Shown here: one piece after another, positions 1 to 8,480 of the stretch
Layout: the number at the start of each line of letters is the position of its first letter
Numbering within the stretch: the first letter of the stretch is position 1
The notes under the pieces: generated by a model
Database searches by the model: none
Seen by the model: the letters and a program-made list of their open reading frames with translations, nothing else
Told to the model about the DNA's origin: nothing
NCBI RefSeq assembly: GCF_000717655.1
Contig: NZ_JNZY01000005.1
Location: forward strand, 186,001-250,000
Length of the DNA: 64,000 nt
From: Streptomyces katrae
GTDB taxonomy: Bacteria > Actinomycetota > Actinomycetes > Streptomycetales > Streptomycetaceae
Reading direction: 5' to 3'
Translations under genes and position numbers: made by a program

Positions 1-27
1 GGCTACCAGCGGTGGCAGATCACCTGA
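1..27 (+). CDS. C-terminal tail of a truncated upstream gene
   Basis: The first 27 bases can be read in frame 1 as GYQRWQIT followed by TGA. The QRW triplet resembles the QxW motif that closes ricin-type beta-trefoil (CBM13) repeats, which often sit at the C-terminus of secreted Streptomyces hydrolases. Eight residues are too few to assign a family. Whether this frame is coding at all depends on sequence left of the window. Confidence 0.3.
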   Translation, partial: GYQRWQIT

Positions 28-181
28 CGGCGCGGCGGCTCGCGGACGTCTCCCGGCGACGGCCCGTGCCGGGGGACCTCCGGCCCGCCGCCCGGTGGAA
101 CGCCTTGCCCACGAACGCGTTGTGCGAGGCATGGAGGACACTCGGTTACGACAACACGACCGTCTCCTGAAGGAGTTCCGC

Positions 182-1429
182 GTGAACCACTCCACCGACC
201 CGCTGGTTCTCGATCCGGCCGGCGCCGACCGGCACGCCGAGCACCGGCTGCTGCGCGCCCAGGGGCCCGCGGCCCGCGTCGACGTCCTCGGCGTGACGGC
301 CTGGGCCGTCACCGATCCGGCGCTCCTCAAGGAGCTGCTCACGAGCCCGGACGTGTCCAAGGACGCCCGCGCGCACTGGCCGGAGTTCGAGCAGGCAGTA
401 GAGACGTGGCCGCTCGCCATCTGGGTCGCCGTGAGCAACATGTTCACCGCGTACGGAGCCGACCACAGGCGGCTCCGGCGGATGGTGGCTCCTGCGTTCA
501 GCGCCCGCCGTGTCGCCTTACTCCGCGGCACCGTGGAGGACATCGTCACCGGCCTCCTGGACGAGCTCGCCGCCCTCCCGCCCGGTGAGGTGGCGGACCT
601 GCGCGAAGGGCTCGCCTACCCGCTGCCCATCGCGGTCATAGGCCGCCTCATGGGCCTCCCCGACGAGAAGCGCGGTGAGTTCCGTTCCGTGGTGGACGGG
701 GTTTTCGACACGACCCTCACCCCCGAGCAGGCTGCCGCGAACGCGGTCCGGGCCTACGAAATCCTCGGCCAGCTCATCGCCGCCAAGCGTGCCGTGCCCG
801 GCGACGACATGACCTCGCTCCTCATCGCCGCCCGCGACGAGGAGGGCGACGGCTCCGCGCTCTCCGACGCCGAACTGGCCGACACCCTGTTCCTGATGAT
901 CAGTGCCGGGTACGAGACGACCGTCAACGTCATCGACCAGGCGGTCACTGCCCTGCTCACCCACCCCGACCAGCTGGACCACGTCCGCGCCGGCCGCAGC
1001 GGCTGGAGCGACGTCGTCGAGGAGACCCTGCGCCACGAGTCGGCGGTCAAGCACCTGCCGATGCGCTTCGCCGTGGCCGACATAGCCCTGCCCGACGGAC
1101 GGACCATCGCCAAGGGGGAGGCGATCCTGGCCTCGTACGCCGCCGCCAACCGGCATCCCGACTGGCACGGCCCGGATGCCGATGCCTTCGACGTCACGAG
1201 GGTCACGAAGGACCACCTCGCCTTCGGGCACGGCGTCCACTTCTGCCTCGGCGCCCCGCTGGCCCGGCTCGAGGTCGTGGCCGCGCTCGAGGCGCTCTTC
1301 GACCGGTTCCCGGCCCTCGAACTGGCGGTCCCCGCGGACGAGCTCGTGCCCGTCGCCTCCATGATCAGCAACGGCCACCGGACCCTGCCCGTCCGTCTCG
1401 GTCCCTCGGTACGATCCGCAGACCGCTGA
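182..1429 (+). CDS. Cytochrome P450 (class I, soluble)
   Basis: Predicted soluble heme monooxygenase of 415 residues, the usual size for bacterial P450s. The I-helix motif AGYETT (oxygen-activating acid-alcohol pair) is present. An E-x-x-R K-helix motif follows (EETLRHE). The heme loop FGHGVHFCLG places the proximal cysteine at about residue 355. I chose the GTG at 182 because AGGAG lies at 171-175 with ideal spacing; in-frame starts at 95 and 131 add residues without P450 character. No ferredoxin or reductase gene is adjacent, so redox partners must come from elsewhere. The substrate is unknown. The overall look is that of actinomycete CYP105/CYP107-type secondary-metabolite P450s, but no product cluster surrounds it, so it may be an orphan biotransformation enzyme. 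Confidence 0.93.
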   Translation: MNHSTDPLVLDPAGADRHAEHRLLRAQGPAARVDVLGVTAWAVTDPALLKELLTSPDVSKDARAHWPEFEQAVETWPLAIWVAVSNMFTAYGADHRRLRRMVAPAFSARRVALLRGTVEDIVTGLLDELAALPPGEVADLREGLAYPLPIAVIGRLMGLPDEKRGEFRSVVDGVFDTTLTPEQAAANAVRAYEILGQLIAAKRAVPGDDMTSLLIAARDEEGDGSALSDAELADTLFLMISAGYETTVNVIDQAVTALLTHPDQLDHVRAGRSGWSDVVEETLRHESAVKHLPMRFAVADIALPDGRTIAKGEAILASYAAANRHPDWHGPDADAFDVTRVTKDHLAFGHGVHFCLGAPLARLEVVAALEALFDRFPALELAVPADELVPVASMISNGHRTLPVRLGPSVRSADR

Positions 1430-1593
1430 CCGCATCCCGGAGCAGCCACCGCCCGCGTGGGCGGAGTCGGCCCGCGTGAGGGCGCAGCGACCCCCGAAGT
1501 TCACTTCCCCGACGCCTTCCGCAGGCCGGTCGTCGACCACCTCCACCCTGGGCTGCCGCCATGGCGGAGGTGGGGGTCGCGGTCCGGGATTGA

Positions 1594-2463
1594 CGGCTGC
1601 TCGGAACGCTCGGGTCGGTGCTGCTGGGGGCCGGGAGCTGGTCGGCCGGCGCACTGCCTTTCGGGGTCCCCGACGGGGTGTGGGCGCAGCGGAGCCGGGC
1701 GCAGACAGTACTGGGAGCTGCGGCCGCGTACACCGGGCTGGCGCTGCTCGTGATCGCCTGGTGGCGGCTGGGCGGGCTGCTGCGCAGCGGGGAGCCCGGC
1801 GGCCGCAGAGAGCTGCGCTCCGTGCTGTGGTCCTGGGTCCTGCCCCTCGTACCGGGGCCGCTGCTGTTCAGCAACGACGCGTACAGCTATGTCGCGCAGG
1901 GCGCACTGGCAGGCCGGGGCTGGGACGTGTACCGGCTGGGGCCACCGCACACACCCAGCAGCATCCCCACTGACCGCGCGGCGGCGGGCTGTGCGTGGCG
2001 TGCCCCGCGTACGGGTCCCGAGTACGCCACCGGCATGGCGCTGCCGGGACTGGTGGTGACCGCTCCGGTCGTACAGCCCTGGTACGTGCTGTGGGGGACG
2101 GTGCCGCTGGCGGCGGTCGCCTGGCGGCTGCTGGATGACACCCGGGCGCGGCTGGCGGTGCTGGGGCTGATCGTGATCGTGCTGCCCAGCGGGACGGGGC
2201 CCACGTGGTCCTACGTGCTCGCTGCCGTCACGGGGCCGTCGGCGGCCGTGGCGGCACTCGCGGCGTGGGGTCCGCTGCGGCTGGGGGCGGTACCCCGCCT
2301 TCTCCTGCAGGAGCGCGCGTGGGTCCGCTCGGCGGCCAGAACGCGTCGGCGAGCGCGGCGAGGAACCGGGTTGTCCCGGCCCCCGGTGATCACTAAGGTG
2401 GGCGTTGTGACTGCCGGGTCGGCCTTGGGCCATGTACGAGTGGGGTTCCCGGCCTCGGCGTGA
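1594..2463 (+). pseudogene. Decayed alpha-1,6-mannosyltransferase (MptA/MptB-like, GT-C)
   Basis: The open frame begins without a clean start: a TGA at 1591 directly precedes family-like residues RLLGTLGSVLLGAG. The signature DAYSYVAQGALAGRGWDVY of polyprenol-phosphate-mannose-dependent mannosyltransferases is intact. A few residues later it jumps to PVVQPWYVLWG, a motif that lies far downstream in complete proteins. Intact members are roughly 450-550 residues with 12 or so membrane spans; here about half is missing from the middle, and the last 60 or so residues are unrelated arginine-rich sequence. I read it as an internal deletion plus loss of both ends. A functional short form is unlikely because the acceptor and catalytic loops between the first and last helices are gone. 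Confidence 0.72.
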
Positions 2464-2565
2464 GCACGGGGCGGGCCAGGGGCCCGCCGCTTCTCCGCGT
2501 TTTGTTCCCGGGCGCCCGCGTGTGGCGCCGTTCCAGCGGATCCCGAAACCGGAGACACACCACTC

Positions 2566-2973
2566 ATGCAGAACACTCAGCAGTACCCGGACGCCGTCCA
2601 GTTGGACCACACCGTCGTCCATGCCAGGGACCGGCAGCTGTCGGCCGAGTTCCTCGCCGTGATCCTGGGGCTGGAGGTCGGCGCCCCGTTCGGGCCTTTC
2701 CTGCCCATCGACCTCGGCAACGGCGTGACGCTCGACTACTACGCGATGACCGACGAGCCGATCCAGCCGCAGCACTACGCGTTCCTCGTGCCCGACGAAC
2801 GGTTCGACAGCATGATCGCCCGCCTGGAGGCGGTCGGTGTCACCTACTACGCCGACCCCCACCACACCGAACCCGGGCACATCAACCGCCTGTTCGGCGG
2901 CCGCGGCGCGTACTTCGCCGACCCGGACGGCCACAACATGGAGATCATGACCCGCCCCTACGCCCGCCCGTAG
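2566..2973 (+). CDS. VOC/glyoxalase-fold family protein
   Basis: A 135-residue protein of the vicinal-oxygen-chelate superfamily. It shows the N-terminal strand with LDHTVVHARD, the aromatic/acidic segment YAFLVPDERFD, and the C-terminal GGRGAYFADPDGHNMEIM. The latter supplies the metal-ligand glutamate and the DPDGH turn typical of glyoxalase, dioxygenase and bleomycin-resistance folds. His14, His near residue 75 and Glu near 125 are plausible metal ligands. GGAG about 11 bases upstream supports the ATG. It stands alone after the mannosyltransferase remnant, so the substrate cannot be inferred. Confidence 0.85.
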   Translation: MQNTQQYPDAVQLDHTVVHARDRQLSAEFLAVILGLEVGAPFGPFLPIDLGNGVTLDYYAMTDEPIQPQHYAFLVPDERFDSMIARLEAVGVTYYADPHHTEPGHINRLFGGRGAYFADPDGHNMEIMTRPYARP

Positions 2974-2989
2974 CCGACGCGCGGGTACC

Positions 2990-3331
2990 TCAAGGGTGGC
3001 TGCCGGTGAGCGTGCCCTCGGGAGTGAGGGTGAAGGTGATGCCGCCGTTCACGACGGAGGAGTCGCGGTCCGTATCGCCGTACGCCCGGAGGCTGATCTG
3101 TTCGGCCTTGCCCCAGTGGATCTCGGCTTCGGCAGCGTGGGTCCAGCGGTTGACCCGGATGTCCGCAGACCAGTGGTCGATCTCCTCCTGACGCCAGGAT
3201 CCCCAACTGCTCTCCGGCAGCAGGCCGGGCGCCGCGCCCCGGTGGATGCCGAAGGCCGTGAACACGAGCAGGGCGGCGGCCACGGCGAAGCCGGTCACGG
3301 CGGCCGCGCGCGGGCGGCGTTCAAGGGGCAC
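2990..3331 (-). CDS. Small membrane-anchored or secreted hypothetical protein
   Basis: Unrecognised 113-residue protein. The frame stays open much further upstream, but AGGAG spaced six bases before a GTG at 3331 marks the likely start. Residues 5-30 (PRAAAVTGFAVAAALLVFTA) form one hydrophobic segment, either a signal anchor or an uncleaved signal. The remaining 80 residues are polar, with several tryptophans (SSWGSW, NRWTHAA) and a C-terminal beta-rich stretch (GGITFTLTPEGTL). This is the pattern of a small extracytoplasmic beta protein. It converges on the VOC gene with only 16 bases between stops. No enzymatic motif is visible. Confidence 0.55.
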   Translation of the reverse strand: MPLERRPRAAAVTGFAVAAALLVFTAFGIHRGAAPGLLPESSWGSWRQEEIDHWSADIRVNRWTHAAEAEIHWGKAEQISLRAYGDTDRDSSVVNGGITFTLTPEGTLTGSHP

Positions 3332-3548
3332 AGCATGCTCCTGACGGTGGGAGGGCGCCGCTCGGCAACCTCGGCCGGTCCTGTTCCTTGCCGGTCGGGT
3401 AGACGGGTGTCGGCGCGGTTGCGTTCCAGGCCGACGGTGACCGGACGCGCCCGTGCCCCGTCTCGCCTCGCCGTGCCCCGTCTCGCCTCGTCCAGCGCGA
3501 TGGGCGCCCGGCCCGGCCGGGCCAAGCCCGTGCGGGCCGCCCCGACCC

Positions 3549-5102
3549 CTAACCGTGTGACCCGACCCGGTGCGGCTGCGCGACCTGGGCCGCCCAGGCG
3601 TGCAGGTCACCGGCCGAGGCATCGAGCGGGTCGGTGGCGGAGCCGGCCCAGGCTATGTATCCGTCCGGGCGGACCAGGTACAGGCCGCGTCCGTACACCT
3701 CGTACGGACCTATCTGCGCGGTACGCAGGCCCGGGAGGGGCGGCAGCCGGTCCGGCAGCGGAGTGTCGACGGCGAGCAGGGTGAAGTGGGTGCCGCGGTA
3801 GAGGTCGAAGAGCCGCAGCCCGTCGCGCCGGCCGTCCGGCGCACGGTCTCCCGCGGTGAGGACGTCCTCGGTCAGACCGGTACGCGTCTCGCGGGTGAGC
3901 GACGAGTCCCGCTGATCGAGGCCCAGTTGCCGGGTGGCCGCGCCGCGCCGCTCCTCCCCGCGGTGGATGCGGGTCGACAGCCCCAGCATGGCGGCGGCGT
4001 TGGGCAGGCGCTCCTCCTCGTACGTGTCCAGCAGCGCCTCGGGGGCTCCGTCACGCAGGACGGCCGCGAGCTTCCAGCCCAGGTTGTGGGCGTCCTGGAC
4101 GCTGGTGTTGAGCCCTTGGCCACCCGCCGGCGAGTGGATGTGGGCTGCATCGCCCGCAAGGAAGACCCTGCCGTCACGGAAACGACCGGCGAGAGCGGCG
4201 TTCACCGTGAAGTCCGAAGCCCAGTGGACCTCCGTGACCTCCTCGGCCCGTATGTGGGTGAATGCGGCCACCAGCGCGCGCACGTCCTCCGCCGCGAACT
4301 CGTTGCCGGCCGGCGCCGGCTGTGCGACGAACTGGAACTCCTGCGAATGCGGCAGGGGACACAGGGCCGCGAATCCCGTGCCGTCCGCGGCGGGCGGGAA
4401 GATGTGCCAGTTCTCCCGGTCGAGCGTCGGGATGACCACATCGGCCACGAGCATCGGGGCGGGGTCGACGCGCTCGCCGGTCATCTTGATGCCGACGAGC
4501 CGGCGGACCGTGGACCGGCCGCCGTCGGCAGCGACGGCGTACCCCGCGCGGACGGTCACCGGACTCCCGCCTCCCGTCGGTATGAGCGTGGCCGTGACGG
4601 CCTCGGCGTCCTGGACGAGCCCGGTCAGCTCGACCCCGAACACGACGTCACCGCCCAGTTCGCGGAGCCGGTCGAGCAGGATCCGCTGGGTACGCCACTG
4701 GGGCAGGATCCAGGGCCCCGTATAGGGCGCGTCCTCGGTGGACTCGACGTCGTCGAACATGCGGTACTCGCCGGCGCGGGTGCCGCCCTGCCACGTCATG
4801 CCGATCGGGGCTCGGCCGCCCCACCTCGTGACCTCCTCGAGGACGCCGAGATCGTGGAAAACCTCCAGGGTCCGCGGCTGGATGCCCTTGCCCCGGGAAC
4901 CGGGAAACAGTTCCGGCGACCGCTCGACGACCAGCGCGCGCACGCCGCGCCGGGCGAGGTCACAGGCCAGGACCAGGCCGGTGGGGCCGGCGCCCACGAT
5001 CAGGACATCGCTCATCCGGTCCCCCAGGGCCGCGATGTCCTCGTGCCGCTGCTCCTTTTCGTTCTTCCGCTCGTTCTCGTGCTCGTTCTCGTGCTGCGTC
5101 AT
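3549..5102 (-). CDS. FAD-dependent aromatic hydroxylase (PheA/TfdB, RdmE-like)
   Basis: Flavoprotein monooxygenase of about 517 residues (488 from the internal ATG at 5015). It contains the Rossmann motif VLIVGAGPTGLVLACDLARRG, the DG motif region (AVAADGGRSTVRRLVG) and the FAD ribityl motif GRVFLAGDAAHIHSPAGGQG. A C-terminal thioredoxin-like domain ends in LYLVRPDGYIAWAG. This architecture hydroxylates phenols or polyketide-like aromatics using NAD(P)H. The first 29 residues are a low-complexity run rich in H, E, N and K ahead of a second Met with its own GGGGGA, so the start is uncertain. It is divergent from a TetR gene, with two CTTAAC-based palindromes between them, so the regulator probably represses it until an aromatic ligand binds. 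Confidence 0.92.
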   Translation of the reverse strand: MTQHENEHENERKNEKEQRHEDIAALGDRMSDVLIVGAGPTGLVLACDLARRGVRALVVERSPELFPGSRGKGIQPRTLEVFHDLGVLEEVTRWGGRAPIGMTWQGGTRAGEYRMFDDVESTEDAPYTGPWILPQWRTQRILLDRLRELGGDVVFGVELTGLVQDAEAVTATLIPTGGGSPVTVRAGYAVAADGGRSTVRRLVGIKMTGERVDPAPMLVADVVIPTLDRENWHIFPPAADGTGFAALCPLPHSQEFQFVAQPAPAGNEFAAEDVRALVAAFTHIRAEEVTEVHWASDFTVNAALAGRFRDGRVFLAGDAAHIHSPAGGQGLNTSVQDAHNLGWKLAAVLRDGAPEALLDTYEEERLPNAAAMLGLSTRIHRGEERRGAATRQLGLDQRDSSLTRETRTGLTEDVLTAGDRAPDGRRDGLRLFDLYRGTHFTLLAVDTPLPDRLPPLPGLRTAQIGPYEVYGRGLYLVRPDGYIAWAGSATDPLDASAGDLHAWAAQVAQPHRVGSHG

Positions 5103-5130
5103 CGGTCGCCCCGTTCGCGTAGCAGGACCT

Positions 5131-5151
5131 CTCCTTAACAGCGTTAAGGAG
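5131..5151. promoter_or_regulatory. TetR operator 1 (9-bp arms, 3-bp spacer)
   Basis: Perfect inverted repeat CTCCTTAAC-agc-GTTAAGGAG, lying 29 bases upstream of the hydroxylase ATG. Its core CTTAAC-n3-GTTAAG is repeated at 5172-5186, so this is very likely the binding site of the TetR protein encoded at 5228. Confidence 0.75.
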
Positions 5152-5171
5152 CCTGATATCGCAAGAGTGCC

Positions 5172-5186
5172 CTTAACGTTGTTAAG
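5172..5186. promoter_or_regulatory. TetR operator 2 (core CTTAAC-n3-GTTAAG)
   Basis: Perfect 6-bp arms CTTAAC-gtt-GTTAAG, 41 bases upstream of the TetR start. It has the same core as the site at 5131-5151; the centres are 38 bp apart, nearly four helical turns. This fits control of both divergent promoters by two repressor dimers on one face of the DNA. Confidence 0.75.
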
Positions 5187-5227
5187 CTGTCAACCCTCGA
5201 ACGAGTGCACCCGGGAGACAGCAGACG

Positions 5228-5908
5228 ATGAACGCCAAGCCGCAGCAGACGCCGCCTCGGGTCCCGCCGCTCAGCCGCCTGACCGTCGCCGAGACCGCAC
5301 TGCGGCTGCTCAACGAGAGCGGGCTCGACAAGCTCACGCTCCGCGCCATCGCGCAGGAGCTGGACGTGAAGGCGCCGGCGCTCTACTGGCACTTCAAGAA
5401 CAAGCAAGAGCTGATCGACGAGATGGCCACCGAGATGTTCCGGCGCATGGCCGCGAGCCCGGCGCAACGGGGGGCGGACGGCCCCTCGACGCCCTGGCGC
5501 GAGCGGATGCTGGCCGCCAATCGCGGTCTGCGCCGCGCCCTGCTCGCCTATCGCGACGGAGCCCGCGTGTTCACCGGGTCACGCTTCACCGGAACCGAGC
5601 ACGCGGAACAGTCCGAGGCCTATCTGCGGGACCTGCTGGCGCAGGGGTTCGAACTGCCGCAGGCCGTACGGGCGATGACGACCGCCTTCTCGTACACGCT
5701 GGGGTTCGTGATCGAGGAACAGGGCGTCCACCCCGTCCCGGGCGAGCGCCGGGAAGGCTACGACGTGGCGGAGCGCAGCGAGCGCATGGCCGACTACCCG
5801 CTCACTGCGGCCGCCGGTGCACATCTCTTCCAGGAGTACGACGAGCACTTCGAAGAGGGTCTGCAGATCGTCATCGACGGCATCGCCGCGCGGTACGGCA
5901 TCCGCTGA
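5228..5908 (+). CDS. TetR/AcrR-family transcriptional regulator
   Basis: 226-residue regulator. The N-terminal helix-turn-helix spans about residues 20-65 (LTLRAIAQELDVKAPALYWHFKNKQELIDEM, shown here only to mark the recognition helix ending in LYWHFKNK). The C-terminal half resembles the TetR_C ligand-binding domain of tetracycline-repressor-class proteins. It is transcribed away from the FAD hydroxylase, and the 125-bp gap holds two copies of a CTTAAC palindrome. Autorepression and repression of the hydroxylase are therefore the likely role, relieved by a substrate-like aromatic. GGGAGA about nine bases upstream supports the ATG. Confidence 0.93.
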   Translation: MNAKPQQTPPRVPPLSRLTVAETALRLLNESGLDKLTLRAIAQELDVKAPALYWHFKNKQELIDEMATEMFRRMAASPAQRGADGPSTPWRERMLAANRGLRRALLAYRDGARVFTGSRFTGTEHAEQSEAYLRDLLAQGFELPQAVRAMTTAFSYTLGFVIEEQGVHPVPGERREGYDVAERSERMADYPLTAAAGAHLFQEYDEHFEEGLQIVIDGIAARYGIR

Positions 5909-5953
5909 CCGCAGCGTCCGGGGACGCCGCGGCCCTCCGCGCCCGGGTGACCC

Positions 5954-5969
5954 GACGGCCGCGGCCGTC
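5954..5969. terminator. Possible bidirectional hairpin between convergent genes
   Basis: Self-complementary GACGGCCGCGGCCGTC lies between the TetR stop and the end of the RTX-like gene. It can form a six-base-pair stem with a four-base loop. There is no T-tract, as is common in Streptomyces terminators. Confidence 0.4.
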
Positions 5970-5972
5970 CGG

Positions 5973-6863
5973 TTACGGGACGTTGGTCATGGTCTCGCAG
6001 CGGACGGCGACGTCGCTTCCGTCCTTGCCGTCGCAGGTGTCCTTCACGTCGTCACCCCCGTCCATGACGTCATTGCCGCTCGCCGCCTCGTCCGCCGGGG
6101 AGAGCACTGCCGGCGCGCTCTGAGCAGGCTTCGCCGACGAGCTCGGGCGGTTCTGGCGGCCCGGGCGGGCAGGCTTCGCGGCCACGCCGTTCTCGCCCTT
6201 CCCGTGCGCGGCGTGACCCGAGTTGCTGTCGCCGATGATGGCGTCGACGCCGGGCCCGCCCATGAGTACGTCGGCGCCGTGGCCGGCGGCGCTGGCCTCG
6301 GCCGAGGAGTCGCCGGTGATGCTGTCGTCACCGGGCCCGCCGTCGATGACGTCCCTGCCGCCACCCGTTGCGTTGATGCCGCCGCGGCTGTCGCCGATGA
6401 GGGCGTCGTTCCCCTCCTCGCCGAACAGGACGTCGTCGCCCCCGCCGGACGCGCTGGAGCCGAAGGCCATGCTGTCCCCGCCCATGCGGTCGTCACCCGG
6501 CCCGCCGAAGAGGACGTCATTGCCCCCGCCGTCGACGGGGGCTCCGGTGGCGATCAGGTCGCCGCGCAGGAGGTCCGCGCCTTCGCCGCCGTCCAGCTGG
6601 TCGTTGCCCAGGCCTCCGGCGATCGTGTCGTTCCCGCCCAGGCCGCAGATCAGGTCGTCCCCGCCGAGCCCGTCGATGGTGTCCACACCCGCCGACCCGA
6701 TGATGACGTCGTCGCCCGCCGTCCCGGCGATCGTGCCCGCCCCCGTCAACGTCGCCGCGCGGCCGAAGCAGGTGGCCCCGGGCGCGTCGGAGGCCGCTGC
6801 AGGGACTCCGAAGGAGAGCAGCGCGGCTGCGGTCAGCAGGGTGAGTGACTTACGGCAAGGCAT
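5973..6863 (-). CDS. Secreted RTX-type calcium-binding repeat protein
   Basis: 296 residues with a Sec signal peptide ([19 protein letters not shown], cleavage near AAASDA). About 170 residues of glycine/aspartate nonapeptide repeats follow ([30 protein letters not shown] and others), matching the GGxGxDxux consensus of hemolysin-type beta-roll repeats. These fold on calcium binding outside the cell. The C-terminal 90 residues are Ala/Pro/Lys-rich and end in a Cys-containing piece ([10 protein letters not shown]...VRCETM) typical of actinomycete versions. No type I secretion genes are nearby, and the N-terminal signal implies Sec export instead. GGAGG seven bases before the ATG supports the start. 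No catalytic domain is present, so the role may be adhesive or structural. Confidence 0.88.
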   Translation of the reverse strand: MPCRKSLTLLTAAALLSFGVPAAASDAPGATCFGRAATLTGAGTIAGTAGDDVIIGSAGVDTIDGLGGDDLICGLGGNDTIAGGLGNDQLDGGEGADLLRGDLIATGAPVDGGGNDVLFGGPGDDRMGGDSMAFGSSASGGGDDVLFGEEGNDALIGDSRGGINATGGGRDVIDGGPGDDSITGDSSAEASAAGHGADVLMGGPGVDAIIGDSNSGHAAHGKGENGVAAKPARPGRQNRPSSSAKPAQSAPAVLSPADEAASGNDVMDGGDDVKDTCDGKDGSDVAVRCETMTNVP

Positions 6864-7085
6864 ACAGACCTCCGGTGGGAGTGGTCACAGTGGCCCGGCC
6901 GTCCGAGGAACCAGGCTCGAATCCGTGGGGAACATATGGGGTGAATCGCCTGAAAGCAATGAAATGCCTAACCTTTTGTATGCCTTACGCTCGGTTGGCC
7001 CCGTCCCGAAGCGGGCCGCACACCCGGACGGAGTCCGCTCCGCCCCGAGGGGGCGGGTTCCCGGACGGTCGCCTACCGTCGAGGT

Positions 7086-7370
7086 ATGAGCGGGATCATC
7101 GTGGTGCACGAGTTCGGCACTCCGGCGCCGACCCGCGCCGGCAAGGGGCGGGCCCAGGGCACCGAGGCACCCGTCCGCCAGGTGCATGCAGCGCCTGCCG
7201 CGCCCGGGACGGCCAACGAGCCGGGCCCGCGCACGGTCTGCGGCAAGGACACCTTCGCGATGGCACCGGCCCGCTGGACCCCGTCCGAGCAGCCGGACTC
7301 CCCGTGGTACCCGCCGCAGGAGGCGAGCCTGGTGTGCCCTTCCTGCGATGCGGTGATGGACGACAGCTGA
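7086..7370 (+). CDS. Small cysteine-containing hypothetical protein
   Basis: 94 residues, function unknown. The N-terminal half is Ala/Pro/Arg-rich. The C-terminal half contains a TVCGKDTFAM segment and a terminal VCPSCDAVMDD with a CxxC pair. With His8 or His34, the three cysteines could form a small zinc site, but that is inference. Similar short actinomycete proteins are usually encoded near regulators. The coding signal (third-position GC and no rare codons) is good. It is transcribed away from the RTX-like gene. Confidence 0.6.
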   Translation: MSGIIVVHEFGTPAPTRAGKGRAQGTEAPVRQVHAAPAAPGTANEPGPRTVCGKDTFAMAPARWTPSEQPDSPWYPPQEASLVCPSCDAVMDDS

Positions 7371-7540
7371 TCCGGCACCGTTCGGCGCCGCTCCCGGCAG
7401 CCGGGACGACGCTGCCCGTACCCGTGCCGCCGACTGCTCCCCGACACCGCAGCCCTGCACGGCGTACTCACTCGGCCGGAACGCGATCTGTGGCCCACAT
7501 CGGCTGCGTCCGGACGGGGTCCGGGACGCGCCGGTGGCGG

Positions 7541-7564
7541 CACACCGCATGCGCACGCGGTGTG
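7541..7564. promoter_or_regulatory. Inverted repeat upstream of doxX
   Basis: CACACCGC-n8-GCGGTGTG, with perfect 8-bp arms, lies about 90 bases before the DoxX start. It could be an operator or the terminator of the preceding small gene; nothing here decides between them. The rest of 7371-7650 shows no coding signal. Confidence 0.35.
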
Positions 7565-7650
7565 CTCACGTGAAGCTTGAGACCTGGTGACACGCACCAG
7601 CCCGCACGTACCAGGTCGTGGCGACCGCGCCCAAGGAAAGGTCTGTCCTC

Positions 7651-8205
7651 ATGCCGCTCACCCATCGCAAGGATCTCGGACTGCTCGCCCTGCGCCTGGG
7701 GGCAGGCGGTGTGCTGATCGCCCACGGGGCACAGAAGCTCTTCGGCTGGTTCGGCGGAGCCGGTATCGAAGGCACGGCCCGGGGCATGGAGCACATGGGA
7801 TTCGTCCCGGGACGGGAGAGCGCGATCGCAGCCGGACTCGGCGAGGCCGGCGGTGGCGCGCTGCTCGCCCTGGGCCTTGCGACCCCGGCGGCCGGCGCCG
7901 CCGCGGCGGGCGCCATGGCCGGCGCCGCCGCGGTGCACGCGCCGGCCGGGTTCTTCGCCCAGGGCGGCGGCTTGGAGTACCCGGCCTTCCTCGGCTTCGT
8001 AGCGGCCTGCCTCGGCCTTTCCGGGCCCGGTTGCTTCTCGCTCGACCACGTCACCCGGCACCGGCTGGACCGGCCGGCCACGGTGGTGATGGCCTTCACG
8101 CTCAGCGCGGCCGCGGCCACCGTCGTCCTCAACCGGCGGGCCGCGACGCTCGCCGCCGCCGAAGCGTCCGGCCCGGGCCGGGACGCCGAGGGGCAGACGG
8201 CGTAG
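7651..8205 (+). CDS. DoxX-family membrane protein
   Basis: 184 residues with four or five hydrophobic segments. The DoxX hallmark is near the N-terminus: [23 protein letters not shown], of which [13 protein letters not shown] is the key block. It is followed by GMEHMGF and a [14 protein letters not shown] helix. DoxX proteins act in the membrane in redox or thiol-stress complexes, sometimes with SodA and SseA partners; none is adjacent here. I prefer the ATG at 7651, preceded by AAGGAAAGG, over an upstream GTG at 7618. The Ala/Gly-rich middle (about residues 80-95) is a transmembrane helix. Confidence 0.85.
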   Translation: MPLTHRKDLGLLALRLGAGGVLIAHGAQKLFGWFGGAGIEGTARGMEHMGFVPGRESAIAAGLGEAGGGALLALGLATPAAGAAAAGAMAGAAAVHAPAGFFAQGGGLEYPAFLGFVAACLGLSGPGCFSLDHVTRHRLDRPATVVMAFTLSAAAATVVLNRRAATLAAAEASGPGRDAEGQTA

Positions 8206-8228
8206 CCGCCATCGCCGGCTCGCAGGGG

Positions 8229-8480
8229 CTACCAGCCGAAGCGGCGGTCGACCTCCTGGGCGAACTCCTCGAACGTCAGCACGTTGTCGCCGTTCTTGTC
8301 GGCGGCGTCGAAGAGCGCGGACGAGGCATCGACATCACCCAGGCCCCAGAACGGCAGGTCGCCGTTGGCGGCCAGGGTCGGGCCCTTCGCCCGCAGGGCG
8401 GTGATCACTTCCAGGCGGGTCAGGGTGCCGTCATGGTTGAGATCGAGCGCCTCGAACAGCTTGCGGGCCTTCGCACTCAT
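8229..8480 (-). CDS. EF-hand calcium-binding protein (calerythrin-like, short)
   Basis: 83-residue acidic protein with two canonical EF-hand loops: DLNHDGTLTRLE near residues 14-25 and DKNGDNVLTFEE near 62-73. Both carry Asp/Asn at positions 1, 3 and 5 and Glu at 12, so both should bind calcium. No signal peptide is seen, so it acts in the cytoplasm as a calcium buffer or sensor. The ATG at 8480 follows AAGGA by nine bases; a GTG one codon earlier is also possible. It converges with doxX. Confidence 0.88.
   Translation of the reverse strand: MSAKARKLFEALDLNHDGTLTRLEVITALRAKGPTLAANGDLPFWGLGDVDASSALFDAADKNGDNVLTFEEFAQEVDRRFGW

Noticed and set aside
518..1654. Long open frame antisense to the P450 gene
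   Set aside because: A mirror of strong GC3 bias in the real gene; its residues are low-complexity and no ribosome site is present.
6960..6990. Iron-box-like AGGTTAGGC upstream of the RTX-like gene (on the - strand)
   Set aside because: Only one half of the DmdR/IdeR palindrome is present; the other half shows no match, and one half-site can occur by chance.
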